In this document: positions 1-7,904 of the stretch, in pieces
How the letters are laid out: each line of letters begins with the position of its first letter
How positions within the stretch are numbered: the first letter of the stretch is position 1
NCBI GenBank assembly: GCA_023439045.1
Contig: JAEXOY010000030.1
Span: forward strand, 136,212-200,211
Direction: 5' to 3'
DNA: 64,000 nucleotides
Origin: Bacillota bacterium
Lineage (GTDB): Bacteria > Bacillota > Clostridia > Acetivibrionales > DSM-1351
The notes under the pieces: model-generated
Database searches by the model: none
What the model saw: the letters and a program-made list of their open reading frames with translations, nothing else
What the model was told of the DNA's origin: nothing
Made by a program: the position numbers and the translations under genes

Positions 1-2
1 AG

Positions 3-524
3 TGGCGTATCCGAGTTTTGGACGAGCGTGATGATATTGCTTATGCAAAGTTATTTTTCAAAAAGAGTGGTTACATCACTAAAGAATGGTACCCATACTT
101 TTTAGCAGCAAGGCGCGGGGGCAAAAATTTTATGCAAGAATATGAAGATGGTACTATGAGTCACTTTGCTAAGCGCATTTATGACATTATTATTGATAAT
201 GAAACCTTGCCTCTTCATGCAATCAAACAAATCGGAGGCTTCACAAAAGAGGATGCATCCAAATTCGATAGGGCTCTGGTTGAACTACAAATGAAAATGT
301 ACCTTACCATGTGCGGAAGGCAACAAAAGCTTTCCAAAAAAGGAGAGGAATATGGCTGGTCGTCCACTGTATTTTGCACAGTTGAAAGGTACTTCGGTAA
401 AGAAATAATGGAAAAAGCAGATAAAATCAATGAGCGGGAAGCCACAGAAAGAATAACAGAACAGGTATATAGATTAAATCCTACCGCAGATCCCAAGAAG
501 ATTTTGAAGTTTATAAAGGGTTAG
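3..524 (+). CDS. AlkZ-related protein, 5'-truncated by window edge
   Basis: The reading frame is open from base 3 to the stop at 522-524. The first available start codon (TTG at 18) lies inside conserved sequence, so the true start is upstream of the window. The visible part (about 173 residues) carries the stretches GYITKEWYPYFLAARRGG, IGGFTKEDASKFDRALVE and KGEEYGWSSTVFC, which I associate with the clostridial family annotated as AlkZ-related (distant relatives of winged-helix DNA glycosylases). No catalytic QxQ/QxD glycosylase motif is visible in this part, so glycosylase activity should not be assumed. It probably is the last gene of its transcript, since a good promoter follows before larE. 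The family name is from memory of similar proteins; the coding call is secure. Confidence 0.6.
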   Translation, partial: WRIRVLDERDDIAYAKLFFKKSGYITKEWYPYFLAARRGGKNFMQEYEDGTMSHFAKRIYDIIIDNETLPLHAIKQIGGFTKEDASKFDRALVELQMKMYLTMCGRQQKLSKKGEEYGWSSTVFCTVERYFGKEIMEKADKINEREATERITEQVYRLNPTADPKKILKFIKG

Positions 525-561
525 GGCAATTTTTAGGGTAGGGTGTATGTATGCATTTTAC

Positions 562-590
562 TTGACAGAAATATTTTTAGATAGTAGTAT
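562..590 (+). promoter_or_regulatory. Sigma-A-type promoter of larE
   Basis: TTGACA (562-567), a 17-base spacer and TAGTAT (585-590) lie 43 bases before the larE start, with a GAGGT ribosome site just before the ATG. The -35 is perfect and the -10 has one mismatch to TATAAT. Confidence 0.65.
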
Positions 591-632
591 CAATTTATAA
601 AACCTATAAGAATAATAAGGATTGAGGTAAAT

Positions 633-1445
633 ATGGAACTATTATCTAAATTAGAGCTACTTAAGAAAAGACTAAGGGAGTTAAGTGGTGCAATAATTGC
701 GTTTTCGGGAGGAGTGGATTCAACTTTTCTACTGAAAATTGCCTATGAGGTGCTAGATAACAGAGTGATTGCTGTTACAGCAAGATCATCTACATACCCA
801 GAACGGGAGCTTAATGAAGCTATTGAATTCTGCCGACAGCTAGGAGTAAAGCACCATATAATAGAATCTGAGGAGCTAGAAGTTGAAGGTTTTTCAGATA
901 ATCCTCTTAATAGATGCTATTTATGTAAAAATGAGTTATTTACAAAAATTCGGTTAATTGCACAAGAAGAAGGTATTCAATATATTTTAGAAGGTTCAAA
1001 TATCGATGATCTTGGAGATTATAGACCCGGTCTTAAAGCAGTTGAGGAGCACAAAATTCTGAGTCCACTAAAGGAGGTTGAGCTATCAAAGACTGAAATA
1101 AGAGAGCTGTCAAGAAATATAGGTCTTAAAACCTGGAACAAACAGCCATTTGCATGCCTTTCTTCACGTTTTCCTTATGGAGAGAAAATTACCAGAGAAA
1201 GACTTTCAATGGTGGATAAAGCAGAACAGTTCTTGCTGGATTTAGGCTTTAGGCAGGTCAGAGTAAGATTTCACGGCAACATTGCAAGGATAGAGGTTCA
1301 CCCAGGTGAGATAGAGAGGATTGTAGCTGATAGCTACAGGCAACAAATTCACAGTAAATTTACTGAGATAGGTTTCAAATATGTAGCCATTGATCTAAAG
1401 GGCTATAGGACTGGTAGTATGAATGAAGGTATAAAGTATAAATAA
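633..1445 (+). CDS. larE: ATP-dependent sacrificial sulfur transferase LarE
   Basis: LarE-type PP-loop enzyme of 270 residues, the usual family length. The family adenylates the nicotinate-derived precursor of the nickel-pincer cofactor (NPN) of lactate racemase and inserts sulfur. The N-terminal PP-loop SGGVDS is at residues 25-30. The segment KQPFACLSSRFPYG places a cysteine at residue 175, matching in position the sacrificial Cys176 of Lactobacillus plantarum LarE, so this looks like the one-shot sulfur donor type. The C-terminal RVRFHGNIARIEV segment is also typical. ATG at 633 is preceded by GAGGT. No larA, larB or larC lies nearby, so in this window it is an orphan. The last codons are the first unit of an 18-bp tandem repeat that continues past the stop. 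Confidence 0.88.
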   Translation: MELLSKLELLKKRLRELSGAIIAFSGGVDSTFLLKIAYEVLDNRVIAVTARSSTYPERELNEAIEFCRQLGVKHHIIESEELEVEGFSDNPLNRCYLCKNELFTKIRLIAQEEGIQYILEGSNIDDLGDYRPGLKAVEEHKILSPLKEVELSKTEIRELSRNIGLKTWNKQPFACLSSRFPYGEKITRERLSMVDKAEQFLLDLGFRQVRVRFHGNIARIEVHPGEIERIVADSYRQQIHSKFTEIGFKYVAIDLKGYRTGSMNEGIKYK

Positions 1446-1531
1446 AGGTAGAAGTATAAATGAAGGTAGAAGTATAAATGAAAGTATAAAGTATAAATGA
1501 AGGTAGAAGTATAAATGAAGGTAGAAGTATA
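1422..1531 (+). repeat. 18/19-bp tandem repeat running out of the larE 3' end
   Basis: Six units of AATGAAGGTAGAAGTATA (18 bp; two copies are 19 bp) run from 1422 to 1531. The first unit encodes the last residues of LarE and the stop codon is at the start of the second. Units 3, 5 and 6 are identical. Confidence 0.9.
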
Positions 1532-1579
1532 AATCTATTTAGTAGAAAATTATGTAAGTAGGAATATTTAAAATCTCTA

Positions 1580-1608
1580 TTGACAAATAAAACCAACCAA
1601 ACTATAAT
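1580..1608 (+). promoter_or_regulatory. Consensus sigma-A promoter of the metQNI operon
   Basis: Perfect TTGACA (1580-1585), 17-base spacer, perfect TATAAT (1603-1608). Transcription should begin near 1615, giving a leader of roughly 150 bases before metQ. A strong constitutive-looking promoter followed by a long leader suggests control after initiation. Confidence 0.85.
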
Positions 1609-1610
1609 CT

Positions 1611-1735
1611 AATACATAGTAAACAAATCGGAATTATATATTATATATGAGAATATAAATATATAGCAACAGAATCTTTGGCTTTATAAAGGGGGAAACC
1701 CCTTTTAAAAATATTTTAATACATAGTAAACAAAT
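1611..1735 (+). promoter_or_regulatory. metQ leader: direct repeat and GAAA-capped hairpin
   Basis: The 18-mer AATACATAGTAAACAAAT occurs at 1611-1628 and again at 1718-1735, flanking an AT-rich leader. Between them is a 7-bp hairpin AAAGGGG-GAAA-CCCCTTT (1688-1705). No recognisable SAM riboswitch or T-box is seen. The hairpin lacks a proper U-run, so it is not clearly a terminator; its role is unknown. Confidence 0.5.
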
Positions 1736-1763
1736 ATGTATAGTATCAGAAAGGATGATAATT

Positions 1764-2705
1764 ATGGAAAAGAATTTTATTAAGAGACTAAGTGCCATTA
1801 TTTTAACCCTTGCAGTAGTTGCTTCGGTTACAGCTTGTGGGAGCAATGCTGAAAGTAGCAATAATTCAGCGGAAGCTTCTACCGCAGCCTCAAAATCAGT
1901 TGAAGCATCTTCTGCGGTAGACAAAAAGGCAGAAACACTTATTTTTGGTGTGGCCCCAGGACCATATGGGGATATGGTGAAATACGCTATACAACCTGAA
2001 CTTGAAAAAAAGGGCTATAAGGTAGAAATTAAAGAGTTCAGTGATTATGTTCAACCAAATTTAGCCCTAGCAAATGGTGAAATTAACGCAAATGTTTTCC
2101 AACATGCAAGATACCTAAAAAAATTCTCAGAAGATAAAAATCTCAAGCTTTCAGAAGTAATTAAAATTCCTACCGCTATGGTGGGGGTATACTCACATAA
2201 GCTCACTGCAAAAAACATTGATGAGCTTAAACAGCAGCTAAAAAAAGGTGATGTAGTTACTATCGCAAATGATGCTACAAATTTAGCACGTGCACTTGTA
2301 TTACTAAAGGATTTAGGATTGATTACTATTAAGAGTGAAATTGATGCTACAAAGGCGTCAGAGAAGGACATAGACCAAAACCCATATGGTTTGGTAATTC
2401 AACCTGTTGAAGCAGCACAGCTTCCAAGAACCTTAGATAGTGCTACTATTTCACTGGTAAATGGCAACTATGCCATTGCGGCAGGTATTCCACTATCATC
2501 AGCTATTGTAAAAGAAAAGCTGGTTGAGGATACAGTTAACCTTATAGCGGTAAAAACAGATGATATTGATAAGCAGTTTGTAAAGGATATAAGGGAGATT
2601 GTTGAGTCAGAGGCTTTTAAAAGTCAAATAGAGAGTGATAAATATCAGTTCAAGGAGTTCCAACGTCCAGAATGGTATGTAAAAAAGTGGAACCTACAAG
2701 ATTAA
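1764..2705 (+). CDS. metQ: Methionine ABC transporter substrate-binding lipoprotein (MetQ/NlpA family)
   Basis: Periplasm-equivalent binding lipoprotein of a MetNIQ importer. The N-terminus is a lipoprotein signal peptide ending in a VTAC lipobox, followed by a Ser/Ala-rich linker and the NlpA fold with IANDATNLARALVLL and NPYGLVIQPVEAAQLPRT, which are family hallmarks. I place the start at the ATG at 1764, nine bases after AAAGG (1750-1754); the in-frame ATG at 1755 abuts that ribosome site and is unlikely. First gene of metQ-metN-metI, behind a consensus promoter. Substrate is methionine by family; D-methionine or related compounds are possible. It sits directly upstream of a 2-oxoacid oxidation operon, which suggests imported amino acid may be catabolised. 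Confidence 0.88.
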   Translation: MEKNFIKRLSAIILTLAVVASVTACGSNAESSNNSAEASTAASKSVEASSAVDKKAETLIFGVAPGPYGDMVKYAIQPELEKKGYKVEIKEFSDYVQPNLALANGEINANVFQHARYLKKFSEDKNLKLSEVIKIPTAMVGVYSHKLTAKNIDELKQQLKKGDVVTIANDATNLARALVLLKDLGLITIKSEIDATKASEKDIDQNPYGLVIQPVEAAQLPRTLDSATISLVNGNYAIAAGIPLSSAIVKEKLVEDTVNLIAVKTDDIDKQFVKDIREIVESEAFKSQIESDKYQFKEFQRPEWYVKKWNLQD

Positions 2706-2720
2706 GGATGTGTACATATA

Positions 2721-3725
2721 ATGATTAGTTTTCAGGACATTAATGTTAGCTTTAGTTCAAAGGATAATCTGGTTGAGGCAGTGAAAAATGTGACTTTTGA
2801 GATAAATGATGGAGAAATATTTGGAATTGTTGGTACGAGTGGTGCAGGTAAAAGTACCCTTCTAAGGACCATTAATTTGTTGCAGAAGCCATCGTCTGGG
2901 AGTGTCCTAATAAATGGCACTGATATAGCCAGGTATGTAGGAGAAAATTTAAGACAACACAGGCTTAAAACGGGTATGATTTTTCAGCACTTTAATCTTA
3001 TTCATACAAAGTCTGTATATGAGAATGTCGCTTTTGCTATGAAGGCTGCAGGAAAATCCAAACAAGAGATTAGAGATACGGTCACCGAGGTGCTTGAACT
3101 GGTGGGGCTGTCAGAAAAGTCAAAGACGTATCCAGCTAAACTGAGCGGCGGCCAAAAGCAGAGGGTGGGGATAGCAAGAGCTATTGTAAATAATCCTCAG
3201 ATTCTTTTATGCGATGAGCCTACTTCGGCTCTAGATTTGGACTCAACAAACTCAATTCTTGAGCTTCTAAAAAAAATTAACAGGCAGTTGGGAATTACAA
3301 CTGTAATAATTTCTCATGAAATGAGTGTTATCAAAAAGATATGTGACCGAGTGGCAGTAATGAAGGATGGAGAAGTGGTTGAGCTCAATAACGTTTATGA
3401 TGTATTTGCTAATCCAAAGCATCCATTTACTAAGCAGCTTGTGAATCATACCTTGAATCTAGCATTGCCTGAAAGAACCACTAATGACGGCTCTTCGATA
3501 TTAAAGCTTGTTTTTAGAGGAGAAAGTGCTGAGCAACCAATATTGTCAGAAACTATCAAAAGATTTAATGTTGACTTAAATATACTACACGGAAAAATAG
3601 AATACATTTCAGAGTATCCAATTGGAATACTGGTAGTAAGGCTAGACACAAACAAGGAGATATCCAATGAAATATTGGCGTTTCTAAAAGAGAGAGTTGC
3701 AGAAGTGGAGGTGCTCCATGGGTGA
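2721..3725 (+). CDS. metN: Methionine ABC transporter ATP-binding protein
   Basis: 334 residues. Walker A GTSGAGKST is at 38-46, the ABC signature is LSGGQKQR, Walker B is ILLCDEPTSALD and the switch histidine follows in VIISHEM. After the ATPase core (about residues 1-245) the C-terminal ~80 residues form a NIL-type regulatory domain (from about FRGESAEQPILSE), which in MetN proteins binds methionine and gives trans-inhibition; the presence of this domain supports a methionine-family assignment. It follows metQ by 15 bases and overlaps metI by 8 bases, so the three genes are one operon. Confidence 0.9.
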   Translation: MISFQDINVSFSSKDNLVEAVKNVTFEINDGEIFGIVGTSGAGKSTLLRTINLLQKPSSGSVLINGTDIARYVGENLRQHRLKTGMIFQHFNLIHTKSVYENVAFAMKAAGKSKQEIRDTVTEVLELVGLSEKSKTYPAKLSGGQKQRVGIARAIVNNPQILLCDEPTSALDLDSTNSILELLKKINRQLGITTVIISHEMSVIKKICDRVAVMKDGEVVELNNVYDVFANPKHPFTKQLVNHTLNLALPERTTNDGSSILKLVFRGESAEQPILSETIKRFNVDLNILHGKIEYISEYPIGILVVRLDTNKEISNEILAFLKERVAEVEVLHG

Positions 3726-4383
3726 TTTGAAAATTACTGAGCTTATACAGAGTCTATTAAAAGCCTTTCAGGAAACATTTCTTATGTGCGGTGTTTCTCT
3801 TGGTGTAGCAATTGTAATAGGGATTCCTCTTGGGCTGCTGATATTTATTACGAGAAAAGGGCTGTTCTGGGAAAATAGAGTATTAAATTTCTTTGGAGGC
3901 TTTCTCATCAATATAGTAAGATCAACTCCATTTGTAATTTTGTTAGTTCTTCTTATTCCTTTTACCCAAAGAATTGTTGGATCGACAATAGGACCAATGG
4001 CAGCATCAGTTCCGTTAGCAGTTGCGGCAGTAGCGTTTTATGCAAGACTTGTCGATAATGCTCTATGTGAAGTTGATAAGGGTGTCATAGAAGCGGCTAC
4101 AGCAACCGGTGCGAAAACCTTCATGATTATTAAAGACGTATTAATGGCAGAGGCACTAGCTGGGTTGATGAGGGGGCTAACGGTGACAGCAATAAGTCTT
4201 ATTGGTTATTCAGCTATGGCTGGAATAGTTGGTGGCGGTGGGGTAGGTGATTTAGCAATAAGGTTCGGATACTACAGATACCAGACGAATATAATGCTAA
4301 TCACCGTTGTATCACTAATTGTACTGGTACAGCTACTTCAATCATTAGGGGACTATATTTCTGCTAGGGCTGACAAGAAATAG
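3718..4383 (+). CDS. metI: Methionine ABC transporter permease
   Basis: 221 residues with five predicted membrane segments and the EAA-loop signature around EVDKGVIEAATATGAK. It is the membrane subunit of the MetNIQ importer. Start chosen at ATG 3718, preceded at six bases by GGAGG (3707-3711) inside the metN 3' end; an earlier in-frame ATG at 3697 has no ribosome site. A short direct repeat follows the stop codon. Confidence 0.9.
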   Translation: MGDLKITELIQSLLKAFQETFLMCGVSLGVAIVIGIPLGLLIFITRKGLFWENRVLNFFGGFLINIVRSTPFVILLVLLIPFTQRIVGSTIGPMAASVPLAVAAVAFYARLVDNALCEVDKGVIEAATATGAKTFMIIKDVLMAEALAGLMRGLTVTAISLIGYSAMAGIVGGGGVGDLAIRFGYYRYQTNIMLITVVSLIVLVQLLQSLGDYISARADKK

Positions 4384-4384
4384 T

Positions 4385-4407
4385 GAGGACTAATTCGAGG
4401 ACTAATT
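4385..4407 (+). repeat. 12-bp direct duplication just after the metI stop
   Basis: GAGGACTAATT occurs at 4385-4395 and 4397-4407, two bases after the metI stop codon; a third degenerate copy may follow. It resembles the larger repeats after other genes here. Confidence 0.55.
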
Positions 4408-4573
4408 AAAAGAGGATTTACGAGTTGACAAAAATCGAAATAGCAATTATGGCTAGCGAAAATCTTAATAAGAATTATGTGGTAACGAAAAATAGGGAAA
4501 GAAGAATTATGAACTGATGAGAAGTGGGATAAACAGATAATTATGCGCTGCAAAAATGGGGGGGGAATTAATT

Positions 4574-5905
4574 ATGAGCTATAAAAAATATTGGGACGAA
4601 AAGATAGAAACAATGGCTAGGCCTGAATTAGAGAGGCTACAGTATAAGCTGCTTTATGAGCATTTGAAATTTACTTATGCCAACTCTGAATATTATAGGG
4701 AGGCTTTTGATGAGGCGGGTGTTAGCCCTGATGACTTAGAATCCTTGGATGACTTGAGAAAATTTCCGTTCATAAATAAATATATAGAGCGGGATAGACA
4801 GCTCAAAAGCCCTCTTTTAGGTGATATGGTTGCTGTATCTGAAGAAGAGGTTGTATTCGTTTCAGCTTCAAGTGGTTCTACAGGAGTACCTACCTTGAGC
4901 CCTTTTACAAAGCAGGATTTTGATGACTTTCAGGATGTTGAGAGCAGATTGTTTTGGGCTGCAGGCATGAGGCCCACAGACAGGTATGTGCATGCATTGA
5001 ATTTTACACTGTTTGTAGGTGGACCTGATGTTATTGGTGCACAAAATCTAGGAGCGCTATGTATATGGGCAGGCACTATTCCTTCTGAAAGATTATTGTT
5101 TATTTTGAAAGAATTCCAACCAACTATAATATGGACAACACCCTCGTATGCCTGGTTTCTCGGGGAAACGGCCAAACAAAATGGCATTGATCCGGCCAAG
5201 GATTTGAAAATCAGAAAAATTATAGTTGCAGGAGAGACAGGAGGTTCTATTGAGGCCACCAGAAGAGCAATAGAGGAGTTGTGGGATGCTGAGGTGTATG
5301 ACTTTTTTGGCATTTCGGATATCTTTGGAGCCTGCGCAGGGATGTGCAGCGAGAAAAGTGGCTTGCATCTTGCAGAAGACCATATTTTGGTGGAGGTTAT
5401 TAATCCAGATACGCTTGAGCCTGTCGCAGATGGTGAAAGGGGTGAAATAGTGCTGACCACCCTGAAAAAATCAGCTAGACCGATGATTCGTTTTAGAACT
5501 GGCGACATTGGTACAGTGAACAGACAACCCTGCGAATGTGGAAGAACACATGCCAGAATTTCGATAACAGGACGTCTGGATGACTTATTAATAGTATCAG
5601 GGGTTAACGTTTTTCCAAGCGATATTGAGTTTGTAGTGAGAAGTTTCTCTGAACTTTCGGGAGAATATAGGATTACAGCAACCACAGAGAATTTCACAAC
5701 AAAGTTTCTTGTAGAAGTAGAAAAGGCTCATGATACTTTAGTTGACAATGCTAGCATAGCTGAACAAGTCGCCACACGTATAAAGGTTCGAGTTGGAGTT
5801 AAACCAAAAGAGGTTAGAGTCCTTGAAAATGGAGCTCTTCCGAGGGAAACACATAAAGCAAAGAGACTTATAGACCTGAGAACCAAGGAGGTACAATATG
5901 CCTAA
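4574..5905 (+). CDS. Phenylacetate-CoA ligase family (PaaK-like) AMP-forming acyl-CoA ligase
   Basis: 443 residues, usual PaaK length. Adenylate-forming enzyme: the phosphate-binding loop SASSGSTGVPT is near residue 100, the YDFFGISDIFG core motif follows, then FRTGDIG and DDLLIVSGVNVFPSDIE, where the C-terminal domain begins. Such enzymes join arylacetates or other carboxylates to CoA; in anaerobes a ligase beside a 2-oxoacid:ferredoxin oxidoreductase may interconvert the acyl-CoA product and free acid. Start placed at ATG 4574 with a G-rich ribosome site (4558-4565); an upstream in-frame ATG at 4556 precedes that site. It overlaps the aminotransferase start by 8 bases, so co-translation is likely. 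Substrate is not readable from sequence. Confidence 0.8.
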   Translation: MSYKKYWDEKIETMARPELERLQYKLLYEHLKFTYANSEYYREAFDEAGVSPDDLESLDDLRKFPFINKYIERDRQLKSPLLGDMVAVSEEEVVFVSASSGSTGVPTLSPFTKQDFDDFQDVESRLFWAAGMRPTDRYVHALNFTLFVGGPDVIGAQNLGALCIWAGTIPSERLLFILKEFQPTIIWTTPSYAWFLGETAKQNGIDPAKDLKIRKIIVAGETGGSIEATRRAIEELWDAEVYDFFGISDIFGACAGMCSEKSGLHLAEDHILVEVINPDTLEPVADGERGEIVLTTLKKSARPMIRFRTGDIGTVNRQPCECGRTHARISITGRLDDLLIVSGVNVFPSDIEFVVRSFSELSGEYRITATTENFTTKFLVEVEKAHDTLVDNASIAEQVATRIKVRVGVKPKEVRVLENGALPRETHKAKRLIDLRTKEVQYA

Positions 5906-7070
5906 TTTAAGCGATAAGGTTGGCACCTTTACGGATTCTGTTATACGAAGAATGACAAGAATAGCCAATAGTTATGGTGCAATTAATTTGTCTCAGGGCT
6001 TCCCTGATTTTGATCCTCCAATTGAGCTCAAAGAGGCCTTGCAAAAAGTGGCTATTGGAAATGTTCATCAGTATTCTATTACATGGGGAGCAAATAACTT
6101 CAGAGAGGCACTGGCTAAAAAACAATCGAGGTTTATGGGGATAGATATTAATCCTGAAACTCAAATAGTAGTCACTTGTGGAAGCACGGAGGCTATGCTT
6201 GCGGCAATGCTTACAGTATGTAACCCTGGCGACAAGGTTATAGTGTTTTCTCCATTTTATGAAAACTATACTGCGGATGCTATTTTGTCAGGAGCTACAC
6301 CTATATATATACCCCTGAGGCCACCTGAGTTCGGCTTTGATGTTTCAGAGCTTGAAGAGGCCTTCTTACAAAAACCAAAGGCTATTATTCTGTGTAATCC
6401 ATCCAATCCAATTGGAAAGGTTTTTACCCTTGAAGAGTTAAAAATAATAGCCGAATTTGCTGAGAAATATGATACCTTTGTTATTACCGATGAAGTTTAT
6501 GAGCATATAGTCTATGAGCCGCACAAACATGTGTATTTTGCTGCACTTCCCAGAATGTTTGAAAGAACAATTTCCTGCAGCTCACTTTCTAAAACCTATT
6601 CCATTACAGGTTGGAGGCTGGGGTATCTTATTGCACCACAACATATAATTGAAGCTGCCAGAAAGGTACATGATTTTTTGACTGTTGGTGCGGCTGCCCC
6701 ATTACAGGAAGCTGCTGTAACTGCATTGAACTTTGAAGATGAATATTATGATATATTGAAAAGAATTTACTCTGAAAAAAGAGAGTTCTTTATAGATGGG
6801 TTAAGGCAACTAGGGTTAAACTTTACCATTCCTCAGGGTGCTTACTATGTTCTGGTGGACATATCGGAATTTGGGGCCCAAAGTGATGTCGAGTTTTGTG
6901 AATGGATGGCTAGAGAGGTTGGGGTAGCGGCTGTGCCGGGCTCTAGTTTTTTTAGAGAGGACATAAATCATTTGATAAGATTCCACTTTGCAAAGAGCAA
7001 GAGTACTTTAGAGTTGGCACTAAAAAGATTGGCTACTCTAAAACAGTTGGCAAAGGAGAGGTATTCATGA
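5898..7070 (+). CDS. PLP-dependent aminotransferase, KAT/YbdL (methionine/aromatic 2-oxoacid) type
   Basis: 390 residues, fold-type I class I/II aminotransferase. The N-terminal GAINLSQGFPDFD is typical of kynurenine/glutamine transaminase K and the E. coli methionine aminotransferase YbdL; NPSNPIGKVF and ITDEVYEHIVY are further class motifs. The PLP-binding lysine lies in SLSKTYSITGWRLGY. It should turn an amino acid (methionine, phenylalanine and other large neutral side chains are usual for this subgroup) into a 2-oxoacid. AAGGAGG at 5885-5891 marks the ATG at 5898, which overlaps the ligase stop. Its stop overlaps the next start as ATGA. Context points to the 2-oxoacid being passed to the downstream oxidoreductase. 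Confidence 0.85.
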   Translation: MPNLSDKVGTFTDSVIRRMTRIANSYGAINLSQGFPDFDPPIELKEALQKVAIGNVHQYSITWGANNFREALAKKQSRFMGIDINPETQIVVTCGSTEAMLAAMLTVCNPGDKVIVFSPFYENYTADAILSGATPIYIPLRPPEFGFDVSELEEAFLQKPKAIILCNPSNPIGKVFTLEELKIIAEFAEKYDTFVITDEVYEHIVYEPHKHVYFAALPRMFERTISCSSLSKTYSITGWRLGYLIAPQHIIEAARKVHDFLTVGAAAPLQEAAVTALNFEDEYYDILKRIYSEKREFFIDGLRQLGLNFTIPQGAYYVLVDISEFGAQSDVEFCEWMAREVGVAAVPGSSFFREDINHLIRFHFAKSKSTLELALKRLATLKQLAKERYS

Positions 7071-7630
7071 TAGAGATACGCTGGCATGGAAGAGGAGGAC
7101 AAGGCGGATTCACGGCCGCAAAGCTTCTAGGAGCTTCAATTAGTCTCTATGGTGATAGATATGCTCTCTCCTTTCCTTCATTCGGACCTGAAAGAAGAGG
7201 CGCTCCAGTCCTTGCATATACGAAAATAAATAATCAAAAGATTCTCGATAGAAGTGAAATAACAAAATGCGATTATATTGTTATCTTGGATGATTCTCTA
7301 TTTAACGAGTCATTTTTGTACGATTTGAAGCCAAATGGAAGAATATTAATAAATTCTAGTGATGTGTCAAAGTATAACAATCCATCAGTATTCACTATTG
7401 ATGCTACCAGCCTTTCTCTTGAAATACTTGAAAAACCAATTACAAACACTGCTATGCTGGGTGCATTGATTGGAGTATCAGGCATATTAGAGCTAGATGC
7501 AGTTTTGGCAGGAGCAGAGGATTTTATGAAAGGCGAATTATTATTTAAGAATAAAAGGCTAATAGAAAGGGCATTCGGCTTAGCGAGAGGGGGAAGCCAT
7601 GAACAAACCACAAATTATTCAGCTAGATAG
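7067..7630 (+). CDS. 2-oxoacid:ferredoxin oxidoreductase, gamma subunit
   Basis: 187 residues. WHGRGGQGGFTAAKLLG at the N-terminus and SFPSFGPERRGAPV are the conserved segments of the gamma (PorG/VorG-type) subunit, which binds CoA in the four-subunit POR/VOR family. ATGA overlap with the aminotransferase stop and a 32-base overlap with the delta subunit show tight translational coupling. Whether the enzyme prefers pyruvate, branched-chain, methionine- or aryl-derived 2-oxoacids cannot be told; the operon argues against simple pyruvate oxidation. Confidence 0.88.
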   Translation: MIEIRWHGRGGQGGFTAAKLLGASISLYGDRYALSFPSFGPERRGAPVLAYTKINNQKILDRSEITKCDYIVILDDSLFNESFLYDLKPNGRILINSSDVSKYNNPSVFTIDATSLSLEILEKPITNTAMLGALIGVSGILELDAVLAGAEDFMKGELLFKNKRLIERAFGLARGGSHEQTTNYSAR

Positions 7631-7904
7631 ACCAAAGCATATAAGAGATTATCCAAATGGTCCATGTTATAAAGCCGGCACACTTGTGACTACTAATGCT
7701 GATTGGAGGACAGAGCGGCCCATCTTTAATGCAGATAAGTGTAATGGGTGCTACTATTGCTATCTTTGCTGCCCTGAAGGTGTAATAAGTAAAAATCAAT
7801 CTAGAATTGAGATTGATTTTGATTTTTGCAAGGGTTGTGGAATATGTGCCAATGTTTGTCCTAGAAATGCATTTGAAATGGTTAGAGAGGATAAAACAAA
7901 ATGA
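7599..7904 (+). CDS. 2-oxoacid:ferredoxin oxidoreductase, delta (ferredoxin-like) subunit
   Basis: 101 residues with two 4Fe-4S motifs of the CxxCxxCxxxCP form: CNGCYYCYLCCP and CKGCGICANVCP. This is the electron-exit subunit that passes electrons to ferredoxin. The first motif has an extra cysteine. An AGGGGGAA ribosome site lies just before the ATG inside the gamma gene. The stop overlaps the alpha start as ATGA. Confidence 0.9.
   Translation: MNKPQIIQLDRPKHIRDYPNGPCYKAGTLVTTNADWRTERPIFNADKCNGCYYCYLCCPEGVISKNQSRIEIDFDFCKGCGICANVCPRNAFEMVREDKTK

Noticed and set aside
1755..1763. Upstream ATG as the metQ start
   Set aside because: It directly abuts the AAAGG ribosome site; the ATG at 1764 has proper spacing and begins a standard lipoprotein signal.
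4425..4453. TTGACA with TATGGC at 17-base spacing as a promoter for the ligase operon
   Set aside because: The -10 is poor; it remains possible but is not strong enough to list. Similar lone TTGACA at 16465 and 44123 lack a -10.
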